Of a stretch of DNA of 64,000 nt, positions 23,933 to 31,831 are shown in pieces. Location of the stretch: positions 124,001-188,000 of the forward strand of contig FMWZ01000007.1 of the NCBI GenBank assembly GCA_900103495.1, given 5' to 3'. Source of the DNA: Lachnospiraceae bacterium G11. Its GTDB lineage: Bacteria; Bacillota; Clostridia; Lachnospirales; Lachnospiraceae. Each line of letters starts with the position of its first letter. The first letter of the stretch is position 1. The position numbers and the translations under genes were made by a program. A model generated the notes under the pieces. It saw only the letters and a program-made list of their open reading frames with translations, ran no database searches and was not told the origin of the DNA.

Positions 23933-24670
23933 TTACTTAATTCCCAAAACTTTCCGAATTTCCTTGGCACCGGCCTCAGGATACATCTTGGCTACGTGGT
24001 CCCTGATTCTTTCTGCGGATTCAGCCGGGCTCTCCTTATACGCAGCCGTCACATTTCTGTAACCCCACATGGATTCGGGTGTCCGGAACACCGCCACATG
24101 CCAGCCGTACTCCTCGCCCTTCTTGTTCTTCTTCTGTCTGAAGTCCCTGGTAGTAAGGTACATCTGCATCTGAAGGGCTGTCATGACGCCCTCAAATCCC
24201 TTATCTCCTTCTTTGCCGAAGTTCGCCATCTGCTTTATCTCGAAGGAAAAAAGCTCCGCATCCTCATTCTCTCCGTCAAACAAATCCATGATTTTCTTCA
24301 TCTTTCTGGAGGCCTTGCCGTCATCCCACAAAGCATCGAAATCATAGCCGTCCCGACGGAAATTCACAAAGTAGGGAAGCCACTCAAGGGAGATAAAGCC
24401 CGCCTTCTTATCAAAGAATTTGCCATAGGCAATCTTTCCTCTGGATGATATTATCCTTCTCCACTCCCAGGGGTCCTTTGCTTCGTTGCCGCTCCACCAG
24501 TATTTGGCCTCGGTTTTCTCCTCCACGGAAAAACCCTTTATCTCATTTCCGAACAAGGGCACGAAACCCACTTTTTCAATATATTTTTCTAAATCTTCAA
24601 CTGTGTGCAAGCACTCCGGGTCGTTCTTACTTACCCCGTGCATTACCCATTCGCCGTTTTCAACTGACAT
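23933..24670 (-). CDS. Conserved protein, possibly AlkZ-related
   Basis: 245-residue soluble protein rich in aromatics and Lys. Segments such as GFVPLFGNEIKGFSVEE, AKDPWEWRRIISSRGKIAYGKFFDKKAGF and WLPYFVNFRRDGYDFDALWDDG are conserved in clostridial proteins which I remember being labelled AlkZ-related, after the alkylpurine glycosylase AlkZ/YcaQ. No glycosylase QxQ motif is evident, so that label stays tentative. It lies between the TetR regulator (8 bases upstream) and ybaK (2 bases downstream), in what seems to be one operon from the promoter near 26390. Confidence 0.6.
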   Translation of the reverse strand: MSVENGEWVMHGVSKNDPECLHTVEDLEKYIEKVGFVPLFGNEIKGFSVEEKTEAKYWWSGNEAKDPWEWRRIISSRGKIAYGKFFDKKAGFISLEWLPYFVNFRRDGYDFDALWDDGKASRKMKKIMDLFDGENEDAELFSFEIKQMANFGKEGDKGFEGVMTALQMQMYLTTRDFRQKKNKKGEEYGWHVAVFRTPESMWGYRNVTAAYKESPAESAERIRDHVAKMYPEAGAKEIRKVLGIK

Positions 24671-24678
24671 GCTTTAAA

Positions 24679-25269
24679 CTACTCTCCTCCCTTGATGCAT
24701 TCCTTTGCCAGAACCTCCCAGGATGTCCCAACCTCCACGCCATCCATGCTGGCAAGGGACGAAAGGCCCTGGACCACGCCCCAGGTTTGCAAAAGGACAA
24801 TCTCCTGCTGTTCCGGCGAAAGCTCCATATGATTCTCTTCAAAATACTTCTTAATCAGACCCCTGAACAAAATGAAAGGCGGATAATCATCCTCGTATTC
24901 CCTTGTCATATCCGTGTGGACCTGAATCTTTTGCTTGCCGAAAAGGAAATTGAAATAGTCCGGCTTGTTACGGAAAAACATAATATATGCTTCCCCCATG
25001 GACAAGATTGCCTCCTCGGTGGTTTTTACTTCCGGGGCATTAACAGACCTTTCAAGCTCCTCGGTAAAGTCGTCGGTAACCTTTTGCTTAATTGCCTCAA
25101 TAAGGCTTTCCTTGTCCGCGAAATGCGCATAGGGCGCCGCATGGGAAACCCCGCAGGCCGCCGCAACTTTTCTAAGTGAAAGGGCATCCTCGCCGCTTTC
25201 ATTTATTATCTTTAATCCCGCCTCAATAAGGGCGTTTCTAAGATTTCCGTGATGATAACTATCTTTCAT
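24679..25269 (-). CDS. TetR/AcrR-family regulator
   Basis: 196-residue regulator. The N-terminal HTH is clear: NLRNALIEAGLKIINESGEDALSLRKVAAACGVSHAAPYAHF followed by DKESLIEAI; the C-terminal ligand domain resembles TetR_C_33-like (WHG) proteins (LSSLASMDGVEVGTSWEVL). Its start overlaps the end of the upstream hydrolase gene by 11 bases. Two near-identical 13-bp palindromes in the promoter of that hydrolase are good candidates for its own operators, making this an autoregulated hydrolase/regulator operon. Ligand unknown. Confidence 0.92.
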   Translation of the reverse strand: MKDSYHHGNLRNALIEAGLKIINESGEDALSLRKVAAACGVSHAAPYAHFADKESLIEAIKQKVTDDFTEELERSVNAPEVKTTEEAILSMGEAYIMFFRNKPDYFNFLFGKQKIQVHTDMTREYEDDYPPFILFRGLIKKYFEENHMELSPEQQEIVLLQTWGVVQGLSSLASMDGVEVGTSWEVLAKECIKGGE

Positions 25270-26332
25270 AAGTCTTCTCTAAAATCTCCGCCATGGCATC
25301 AAAGCTGTCTCGGGCATTCTCCCACAAAGGGCTGTGAGCCGCATCCTTAATCAGGAAGAATCCCTTATCTGGCGCAGAAATCCTGCCGCAATAATCCTCC
25401 ACCAGAGGCCATGGGCAATTGTAATCATACTCGCCGCTTAGGAAAAACACCGGTATCTCAAACTCAGTTTTATCCTCCCTGTAATCGAAGTTTTCAAGCT
25501 CCGAATCAAGGGTGGTTGTTCGATACATTTTCATGCCGCGAATGAATTTAATCTTCTCTGAAATAGTATAACAATGTGACATTATAATTGGAATAGTAAT
25601 TCCCGTTAATTCTGTCTCATTATGGGTGGTTCCGCCTCCCGCTTCGTGAAGTAGATAAACGAAATCGTACCAGTCCTTGCAGTGCATTTCACCACCCTCA
25701 AAAGTAACCAGTTCCTCAAGTTTTTTAAGGCTTGACTTATCGTCGCGACGTGTAAACTCGTTCTTCATGAATTCATACATAAGCTTGTCTCTCTCTGTAG
25801 AATCCGTAACCACCTGAGCCATTCCGATATAAGCGTAATAGTCTTCGGGATACTTCTCCGCCGCCATAAGCCCAATTTGCGTACCACCCGAAAAACCCAT
25901 GACATAAATCTTCTCCCGTTCAAAACGCTTCTTTAAATAATCGGTAACTGCCTTGGTATCTTCAATGAGAACCTCAGTGGTTATGGAAGCCGGATCAATA
26001 TCGGCATCGTATGCAATACCCATTCCCCTGTAATCCCAGTAAACCACAGTGAAAATATCATCCAGATGCATATCCTCAAACCTCTCCGTCAGAAAATAAT
26101 CATCCGTTCCCGGGCCACTGGATATCAAAAGGAGTATGGGATTATCAATATCTCTTCCGTTTATGAAAAAACCTTGATTTGCTCCGTTAATCTCCATGAC
26201 GAACTTATCCGAAATACTGTCTTCATCGGTATACTCGCGAATCTTTCCGTTGCTTATAAGGGCCCATACTATCAAAACAGCTCCTATAAAAATAACCACA
26301 CCAAGCAATATATTCAGCATAATTCTCTTCAT
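25259..26332 (-). CDS. Membrane-anchored alpha/beta hydrolase
   Basis: 357-residue hydrolase with one N-terminal membrane segment (about residues 5-27). The core shows the oxyanion region LISSGPGTDDYF, DYRGMGIAYD, nucleophile VMGFSGGTQIG, acid in FLSGEYDYNCPWP and His in IKDAAHSPLWEN, as in proline iminopeptidase-like alpha/beta hydrolases. Its active site should face outside if the anchor is an uncleaved signal. First gene of the TetR operon, with both predicted operators in its promoter. Substrate unknown; the layout suggests a detoxifying or signal-cleaving hydrolase. Confidence 0.87.
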   Translation of the reverse strand: MKRIMLNILLGVVIFIGAVLIVWALISNGKIREYTDEDSISDKFVMEINGANQGFFINGRDIDNPILLLISSGPGTDDYFLTERFEDMHLDDIFTVVYWDYRGMGIAYDADIDPASITTEVLIEDTKAVTDYLKKRFEREKIYVMGFSGGTQIGLMAAEKYPEDYYAYIGMAQVVTDSTERDKLMYEFMKNEFTRRDDKSSLKKLEELVTFEGGEMHCKDWYDFVYLLHEAGGGTTHNETELTGITIPIIMSHCYTISEKIKFIRGMKMYRTTTLDSELENFDYREDKTEFEIPVFFLSGEYDYNCPWPLVEDYCGRISAPDKGFFLIKDAAHSPLWENARDSFDAMAEILEKTYER

Positions 26333-26347
26333 AATTCATCTCCAATC

Positions 26348-26396
26348 TTTACAGTGTCAATATTGACATAATATAATGCAAACTTTACACTGTCAA
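26348..26396 (-). promoter_or_regulatory. Promoter with paired TetR-type operators
   Basis: On the minus strand TTGACA (26391-26396) and TATTAT (26368-26373) are 17 bases apart. Two copies of a 13-bp near-palindrome, TTTACAGTGTCAA (26348-26360) and TTTACACTGTCAA (26384-26396), flank the -10: one covers the -35, the other lies at the likely transcription start. Centres are 36 bp apart. The TetR regulator two genes downstream is the natural candidate to bind. Symmetry is seen; the binding protein is inferred. Confidence 0.75.
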
Positions 26397-26442
26397 GATT
26401 CATTTGAAAATCTTAATAAATACTTTCTTTTTATAGCGACTT

Positions 26443-26451
26443 TGGTATGAT
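26443..26451 (+). promoter_or_regulatory. Extended -10 promoter of the acidic lipoprotein gene
   Basis: TGGTATGAT gives an extended -10 (TG-N-TATGAT), about 33 bases before the ATG at 26485. The -35 region (TTTCTT-like) is poor, which extended -10 promoters tolerate. AGAGGAGGAAA is the ribosome site. Confidence 0.55.
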
Positions 26452-26484
26452 AGTCTAAAGGGGATTTAAAGAGGAGGAAATATT

Positions 26485-27063
26485 ATGTACAAGAAAATGT
26501 TAGCTACAATGGCAATGATTTTTGCCGTAACCCTTTTAGGATGTGGAAATACATCCACCGAAACTAAGACAGAAACTCCTGCGAAGCAGGAAGAAGCAAC
26601 AGTTGCCGAACCTACAGCAGAACCTGTTGTAGAAGCTGCTGTTGAAGACACAGAAGAAACTGCTGAGACTTCTGAAGAAGAGGCACCCGATAACAGAACC
26701 TTTATCGTGATTTCCTGGGATGAAGCATCTGTTGAATATACAGGTGATCCCTATGAATATCAGGTAGACGATGGAATTGTTGCACCTCAGATATACATTG
26801 AAGGTGATTCAGTAAGAACCACCAGCGTATCCGACGAGGGAACCATCCACACAGAAATCATTGAGGTCGGTGATCCTGATACTTACGTAAGTATCATCGT
26901 TGAGCCCACCGCCCCCACTAATGACTGCCCTCTCGATACAGTTACCGCAACAATTACCCATCCCGACGGCAAGGAGGAAACCCTTACCCCCGAGACCAAC
27001 CTTGTAAGAGGCCAGACCGGAATCTGGTACTTCGACGTATACGAGCAGGGTTCCGACCAGTAA
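26485..27063 (+). CDS. Secreted lipoprotein with acidic linker
   Basis: 192-residue lipoprotein of unknown function. The signal peptide ends in lipobox TLLGC (Cys20). Residues 23-70 form a Thr/Glu/Pro/Ala-rich disordered linker (TKTETPAKQEEATVAEP and following), and residues 72-190 a beta-rich domain with DRNTF-like and TYVSIIVEPTAP strands. This is the typical build of clostridial surface lipoproteins that carry a domain away from the membrane. Plus strand, alone, with its own promoter, converging on the esterase gene across a repeat that probably ends both transcripts. Confidence 0.8.
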   Translation: MYKKMLATMAMIFAVTLLGCGNTSTETKTETPAKQEEATVAEPTAEPVVEAAVEDTEETAETSEEEAPDNRTFIVISWDEASVEYTGDPYEYQVDDGIVAPQIYIEGDSVRTTSVSDEGTIHTEIIEVGDPDTYVSIIVEPTAPTNDCPLDTVTATITHPDGKEETLTPETNLVRGQTGIWYFDVYEQGSDQ

Positions 27064-27094
27064 GTAGTATTTGATGTGGTCGGAGGTGCAGTAT

Positions 27095-27165
27095 AGGTGC
27101 AGAATGGGGACAGGCCCAAATTGCACGTTTCATGTGCAATTAGGGCCTGTCCCCATTCTGCACCT
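27095..27165. repeat. GGGGACAG palindromic repeat, copy 4 (long form)
   Basis: 71-bp inverted repeat with arms of about 32 bases: AGGTGCAGAATGGGGACAGG toward one side, CCTGTCCCCATTCTGCACCT on the other, with an inner ATTGCAC/GTGCAAT pair. It fills the gap between convergent genes, 31 bases after the lipoprotein stop and 6 bases from the esterase stop. The predicted hairpin is very stable and could terminate both transcripts. Confidence 0.92.
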
Positions 27166-27171
27166 ATTGCC

Positions 27172-28770
27172 TTAGTTTGCAAACTCCGACACAAACTTCC
27201 AGGCCATCTCGAGGCTGTGCTGGCGGCACTCATGAATCTGTCCGCTCACACTGGCAAGGACCGTGCGGCATACGCCGTCCTCGCTGTAATAATATCTCGC
27301 TGTGAGAGTGCTTCCTCGACTCTCATCATAGAACTCTTTCACTTCATCTCCGGGACACCCGTAGTACTTATCTTCCCATTGATCCTTGTCCTTATAATCC
27401 AAATCAAATTTCTTCTTAAGCTTATTAACCGAAGCCAGATACTGAACCCTGTCAAGGCAGGTAACATCCTGACTTGGCAGCTCAGGAAGGGTCGACTCCT
27501 CTCCGCCCGAATAAAATACAGGCTTACTTACCGTCTTGTTGGTTCTCGGATCATCAAGAGAGGTACCGTAAGGATTATCCTTAATGGGGAAAAGTGCGCT
27601 GCAGGGCATGAATCCCGCAAACTTTTCTGGATATTCCTGATACAGATTCCAGGTCTTACCGCTTCCCATGGAGAAGCCTCCTGCGTAAATCCTCTTCTCA
27701 TCTATCTTATATTTCTTCTTTAAATCCTCAATAACCTCCATGATTTCTGTGGCTGTAACGGACAAATGGTCATCCATGGCCACATAGAGGAAGTTATATT
27801 TGTGGCAAACTTTCCAAAAGCCTGCAACATAGGTTAAATACATGGAGGTGTCGCCGCCACCGTGGAATCCCATAACCAGGGGAACCGGCCCATTATCAAA
27901 TATGCCCTTGTTGTAATACGCAAACCAGCCAATTTTATGGGTGGGTTTACCCAGATGCTTCGGAGATTTGTTATCGGCTGAGGTATTCACAACCGTTGAC
28001 CCCGCATCTTCGATAATTCCAAGTTCATTAAAGTCCGGCTCAAGCTCTATCTTGCCGCACCACATCTTAAACTTTTTGACGAAGGATTCGAAATCCTTCT
28101 CATACTCGGCCGAATCCTTTATGAGTAAATTCTCACACTTGGCAAAAACTTCATTTATCTCATCTGTGTTTCCAATGCTAAGAATCGCGATATCTTTTCT
28201 CTCCACCTCAGGCTTAACGCTTAACCCCTCCATGGAGCACATGGCGGGGGTAATCTCACCGGGACCCCAAAGGTACTGACCATCGATGGTTTTGAGAAGA
28301 TTTTTTGCTACATAATCGGCAGATTTCCCATAACTGTAAATATCCGCTCTGAACTTTGCACCTCTTATAAAGTAGCCCTCAAATCTCTTGGTAAAGAAAT
28401 TGTCAAAAGCCGCAATTCCATCGTCATAATCAGGGTAAAGGCTCACCTCGGAAATAAGTTCCTGATAAAGTGAAACATCAGCCTTCTCCCAGCCGCCATC
28501 GCAGGTTGGATATACGAATAATACGCTTGCGTCGTACTTTGCCGCAATATGAGATAATCCGGTTTTGCCTGCGAATTCTATTGCCTCCTCGCGGCTTAAT
28601 CTCGTCTCCTCAAAGACCGTAAGTAAAGGTGCTCTGAAACCATAGTTGTTAATCTGACCGTCAAGGTCATTATCCGGCACAAACACCTTAAGATAAAAGG
28701 TCTTGTAAGTTTCTTCCCAATACTTTCCGCCATTTACGGCGCATACAGCAGGTCTTACCTCTTTCCCCAT
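27172..28770 (-). CDS. Esterase of the PHB-depolymerase/CE1-like type
   Basis: 532-residue protein without a signal peptide. The C-terminal half is an alpha/beta hydrolase: oxyanion motif MGFHGGGDTSM near residue 297, nucleophile AGGFSMGSGKTW near residue 367, and the late SGQIHECRQHS segment for the His. This pattern is seen in poly(3-hydroxybutyrate) depolymerase/feruloyl-esterase-like (CE1, LpqC) proteins. The N-terminal 230 residues (FYLKVFVPDNDLDGQINNYG and following) belong to no family I recognise. Substrate not predictable. It follows the repeat-bearing membrane gene by 16 bases. Confidence 0.75.
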   Translation of the reverse strand: MGKEVRPAVCAVNGGKYWEETYKTFYLKVFVPDNDLDGQINNYGFRAPLLTVFEETRLSREEAIEFAGKTGLSHIAAKYDASVLFVYPTCDGGWEKADVSLYQELISEVSLYPDYDDGIAAFDNFFTKRFEGYFIRGAKFRADIYSYGKSADYVAKNLLKTIDGQYLWGPGEITPAMCSMEGLSVKPEVERKDIAILSIGNTDEINEVFAKCENLLIKDSAEYEKDFESFVKKFKMWCGKIELEPDFNELGIIEDAGSTVVNTSADNKSPKHLGKPTHKIGWFAYYNKGIFDNGPVPLVMGFHGGGDTSMYLTYVAGFWKVCHKYNFLYVAMDDHLSVTATEIMEVIEDLKKKYKIDEKRIYAGGFSMGSGKTWNLYQEYPEKFAGFMPCSALFPIKDNPYGTSLDDPRTNKTVSKPVFYSGGEESTLPELPSQDVTCLDRVQYLASVNKLKKKFDLDYKDKDQWEDKYYGCPGDEVKEFYDESRGSTLTARYYYSEDGVCRTVLASVSGQIHECRQHSLEMAWKFVSEFAN

Positions 28771-28786
28771 AAGCTTTACCTCCGAA

Positions 28787-29806
28787 TCATACCTCCGCTA
28801 AAAGGTATCCCATAATTCCCGCAGCGACTAAAAGAATCACTCCGACAACGTGGAAAATAACCGTCCAGGTTTTATTGGCTGATTCAGGAGCTGCGGGTTG
28901 TCCTCCCCGTTTTCCAATCAGTTTAACAAACAAGCCTACAATCCATGTGATTACGAAATGGATTAATGCAGGGAATGCGAACAACATAAACGCAGGAAAA
29001 ACCGACAGTATCGCAATAAATGGACGTCCCTCTCTAAATGCTCCAACCATAAGAATCAAAACAGAAATACCATAAATATATATAAAAGCATATCTTCTTT
29101 TCCAGGTACGAATCTGTGAAATCAAGGACAAAACAATTATCACAGATGACAAACCATATACTATCAAGAATAACTGCTTGTACTCAGCAAATCCCAGAGA
29201 ATCATTTCCAAAGAAAATATCATAGGGAAGATATGCGCCGACTCCAATCATCAAAACAGCTATCACTGATGATATTATTCCGAAGGTAAATACCAGGCCT
29301 TTTATTGAACCCTTATCTTTATCGGAATCTTTGAGCCCGTTTTCCTTATCTCCCTCAACCTGTGTATCAGTGTTAACAGGATTAGTCCCGTTCTCTAAAA
29401 TATAAGGCAAAGCCAAAAGCAGGCATGCAGCTCCTGTAATAAATTTTTCGCTGTCTGAATCTACTCTTCCGACAGGATTATCCAATGCAGAATTAGGGTT
29501 GTTCCCTTTATAAACATAGCCTTTTGCGTCCACCATTCCAACAAAGACTTCTGAAGCGGTCACTGATTCAGATCCTTGATAGATATTACCCTTTTCATCT
29601 ATTCGACCAACGTAGTCTTCCGACGACGATATTGTGTCAAAGCCTTTATAAACGACGCCATCTTTATCCACTCTTCCAAGGCATTTTTCTGAATCGGCAA
29701 TTCCATTTGATCCTACATAAACACGGCCGTCTGTATCTACTCTCCCCAGACGATCATCAATATTGTACCCCGGCAAACTTTTTAAACGATTGTAAAAGTA
29801 ACCCAT
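28787..29806 (-). CDS. Membrane protein with 23-residue N-terminal repeats
   Basis: 339-residue protein. Residues 18-122 contain four to five copies of a unit of about 23 residues with consensus vGrvDxdGxvYkGxxxxxsSE (for example LGRVDKDGVVYKG and VGRIDEKGNIYQG), probably stacked beta hairpins. A charged linker follows (KENGLKDSDKDKGS), then five to six hydrophobic segments from about residue 172 to 337. No lipobox or signal peptide, so the repeats may be cytoplasmic. No family recognised. A terminator-like hairpin lies directly before its GAGAGGAAGG ribosome site. Confidence 0.7.
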   Translation of the reverse strand: MGYFYNRLKSLPGYNIDDRLGRVDTDGRVYVGSNGIADSEKCLGRVDKDGVVYKGFDTISSSEDYVGRIDEKGNIYQGSESVTASEVFVGMVDAKGYVYKGNNPNSALDNPVGRVDSDSEKFITGAACLLLALPYILENGTNPVNTDTQVEGDKENGLKDSDKDKGSIKGLVFTFGIISSVIAVLMIGVGAYLPYDIFFGNDSLGFAEYKQLFLIVYGLSSVIIVLSLISQIRTWKRRYAFIYIYGISVLILMVGAFREGRPFIAILSVFPAFMLFAFPALIHFVITWIVGLFVKLIGKRGGQPAAPESANKTWTVIFHVVGVILLVAAGIMGYLLAEV

Positions 29807-29821
29807 AGCAACCTTCCTCTC

Positions 29822-29860
29822 AAAAAATTACCGGCAGGATATTAATCCTACCGGTAATTA
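29822..29860 (-). terminator. Intrinsic terminator upstream of the repeat-bearing membrane gene
   Basis: On the minus strand TTACCGGTAGGAT pairs with ATCCTGCCGGTAA around a short loop and is followed by TTTTTT. It lies 15 bases after the small membrane protein stop (29875) and only about 15 bases before the next ATG, so it may end the first transcript or act as an attenuator for the second. Confidence 0.8.
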
Positions 29861-29874
29861 ATTATATCACTATT

Positions 29875-30117
29875 CTATCTGCTTTTGTTAGCAACTGCGC
29901 CGACGCCCCTTACAATTAAGTAGATAATCACGCCCCAAATTATTGCGTACCAAAGGGGAACGAAGAATAGTAATTTAAGCGCCAGTGCTCCGATAAATAC
30001 CGCTATTCCGAATCCTGCTTTAAAGATACCGAAAGTCAATTTTAAAGCGATTCCAACAATCCCAACAGTAAGATATATAGCGGAAAAAATAATAAATAAA
30101 AGTAAAATTGTCAACAT
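29875..30117 (-). CDS. Small hydrophobic membrane protein
   Basis: 80-residue protein, almost entirely hydrophobic, with two long or three short membrane segments (about 2-25, 30-50 and 55-72) and a basic C-terminus VANKSR. No family recognised. The start at 30117 follows GGAGGG; an in-frame ATG at 30135 precedes that ribosome site and was rejected. It stands alone between the EreA-like gene and a strong terminator. Confidence 0.6.
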   Translation of the reverse strand: MLTILLLFIIFSAIYLTVGIVGIALKLTFGIFKAGFGIAVFIGALALKLLFFVPLWYAIIWGVIIYLIVRGVGAVANKSR

Positions 30118-30222
30118 AGGTTTATCCCTCCTCATATTGTCTTTCCATTTGGTAGTTTTATTATCTCTCCCAATTGTATTCGATTAAAGACAATAATAAG
30201 CGAATTAAACCCTTCTATTTTG

Positions 30223-31464
30223 CTATTTTGTGGCATGATTGACATGTATTCCAATATGGCCGATTCCCAAAACAACCGTAGCGGCAATTACAATAAGGTT
30301 TCTGGAATAGATTCCAAGCAACAATACTGCAATAACCGGTAATGATGCCCCTGCTACAGGAAATCCTGCAAAACTTGCATACATATCTTTAAGAGTGCGT
30401 TCACTTCTGAAATACTTAATCCAGTAGCATTCATAGAAAATCATAAGTACGAATGCAGTAACCCAAATGATAACATCCCATTCCATAAAAAGGCCACCGG
30501 GCAATAACTTCATCTTGGGATTAAGAGCAGGAAAAATCAGAAGTACCGCAGAGGTCAACGCCTCTCCCACTCGCTCAAATATAAGCAGGATCTTATTCTC
30601 ATTCTTTGATTCTTCCTCATATCCCTTAGGCTGTTTTCCTCTTCCCCATATTATGTTCGGCACAAAAAGCATAATAAGGAACACAAGCCCCGTTAAGCAG
30701 AATCCAAACTCATAAGGCTCATGCTTTACCTTTTCAAAAGCAAGTGAAGAAAGGGCCACGCCACTAATTTTATCTCCGTAGCGGTCCTTAAGCATTCCAC
30801 CCATTCTGTCTGACGCATACAGATTGGTGTGATAGCTTCCGTAAATTCCCATTATTTTGCCACCGCCACATCTATCGTATGCTGCAATGAAATTCTCAAC
30901 CATGTAATTCTCTCTTATGGGCGAAATTCCTGAGGGGGCATACTCTGCATAATACTCCTCTCCCTGTATGATATTTTCAAGGGTAAGAGCATATCTTTCA
31001 GTGTCCTCCAGTCCTCTCTCCTCAAGATACGTTTTGAATCTCAGTCCCGTAGAGAAGTGCTGATGTCCCACATCCGTTCCATAGAAAACTGTCTCAGGAC
31101 ACTGCTCTTTTATATCGTGATAGAACTTATAAGCATAGTCATTACAGCTTTGGGTTCCCTGAATGTCCACCCAGATAATATCGATGATTTCATCTGAATC
31201 CGCCTTCATCCACTCGTTCAAAAACTCAGCGGTATAATAAGGCAGCTCAACAAAGAGGTTACGATACCCCTGGTCATAGTATTCCTTCCACAGGTTAAGC
31301 TCCATTTCATAGTAAGGCCCATACCCGTGGCTTTCACCATAAAGACTTATCTGAGTATTCTCGTCAGGATAAACGTCATATGACTGCTCCCTTGAATGCA
31401 AAAACAATCCAAGGAACACCGCCAACCCTACTGATGCAAATGCAATTATTGTTTTGATTTTCAT
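30223..31464 (-). CDS. EreA/ChaN-like domain fused to a membrane domain
   Basis: 413-residue protein. A membrane anchor at residues 5-22 is followed by an extracellular domain with ISLYGESHGYGPYYEMEL, LFVELPYYTAEF, FYGTDVGHQHFS and IMGIYGSYHTNLY. The spaced ExH, E and GSYH motifs resemble the erythromycin-esterase/ChaN/TraB superfamily. Residues 250-410 carry about five membrane segments. This fusion is not one I know by name. Erythromycin esterase activity is not implied; many relatives have other roles. Divergent from the zinc-ribbon gene with only 3 bases between annotated ends of the longest frames. Confidence 0.6.
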   Translation of the reverse strand: MKIKTIIAFASVGLAVFLGLFLHSREQSYDVYPDENTQISLYGESHGYGPYYEMELNLWKEYYDQGYRNLFVELPYYTAEFLNEWMKADSDEIIDIIWVDIQGTQSCNDYAYKFYHDIKEQCPETVFYGTDVGHQHFSTGLRFKTYLEERGLEDTERYALTLENIIQGEEYYAEYAPSGISPIRENYMVENFIAAYDRCGGGKIMGIYGSYHTNLYASDRMGGMLKDRYGDKISGVALSSLAFEKVKHEPYEFGFCLTGLVFLIMLFVPNIIWGRGKQPKGYEEESKNENKILLIFERVGEALTSAVLLIFPALNPKMKLLPGGLFMEWDVIIWVTAFVLMIFYECYWIKYFRSERTLKDMYASFAGFPVAGASLPVIAVLLLGIYSRNLIVIAATVVLGIGHIGIHVNHATK

Positions 31465-31512
31465 TTATTGTCCCTTCTATGTGCTATAATATATTCAGAT
31501 GGAGGAATCGAT

Positions 31513-31800
31513 ATGGATGGATTAGAGAAACTTGAAATCTGGGATGAACATAAACCCGAGTATTGCCCCAGTTGCGGTGCTCCCGTAACATACAAGGGCC
31601 TTGGGGAATACGCCTGCGATGTATGTCATTACATCTGCTATGATGATTACGGCAAGGTCCGTGTTTACCTAGAGAAACATCCCGGAGCCAACATAGTCCA
31701 AATCTCCACCCAAACCGGCGTCAGCAAACAGCTGATCAAAAAGATGGTTAAAGAAAACCGCTTCGCTTTTGCAGACAACAAGCCTCACTTGTTCGAGTGA
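31513..31800 (+). CDS. Zinc-ribbon plus helix-turn-helix protein
   Basis: 95-residue protein. A zinc ribbon, CPSCGAP and CDVCHY (CxxC...CxxC), is followed by a helical segment YLEKHPGANIVQISTQTGVSKQLIKKMVKENR that looks like a helix-turn-helix. The layout resembles the flagellar-region protein YvyF (TIGR03826), although no flagellar genes are near. ATG at 31513 follows GGAGGAATCG; TGCTATAAT at 31482-31490 is an extended -10. The last codons and stop form the left arm of its terminator. Confidence 0.7.
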   Translation: MDGLEKLEIWDEHKPEYCPSCGAPVTYKGLGEYACDVCHYICYDDYGKVRVYLEKHPGANIVQISTQTGVSKQLIKKMVKENRFAFADNKPHLFE

Positions 31801-31809
31801 GGCTTTTTT
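31780..31809 (+). terminator. Terminator overlapping the zinc-ribbon gene stop codon
   Basis: AAGCCTCACTTG pairs with the facing AGTGAGGCTT, followed by TTTTTT. The left arm encodes the last residues (KPHLFE) and the stop lies in the right arm, so termination is built into the coding end. Confidence 0.88.
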
Positions 31810-31831
31810 AGTCCACAGTATCAACAATTCA

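Noticed and set aside
30223-31464. Calling this gene an erythromycin esterase resistance gene
   Set aside because: Only scattered superfamily motifs match and it is fused to a membrane domain, so a resistance claim is not supported.
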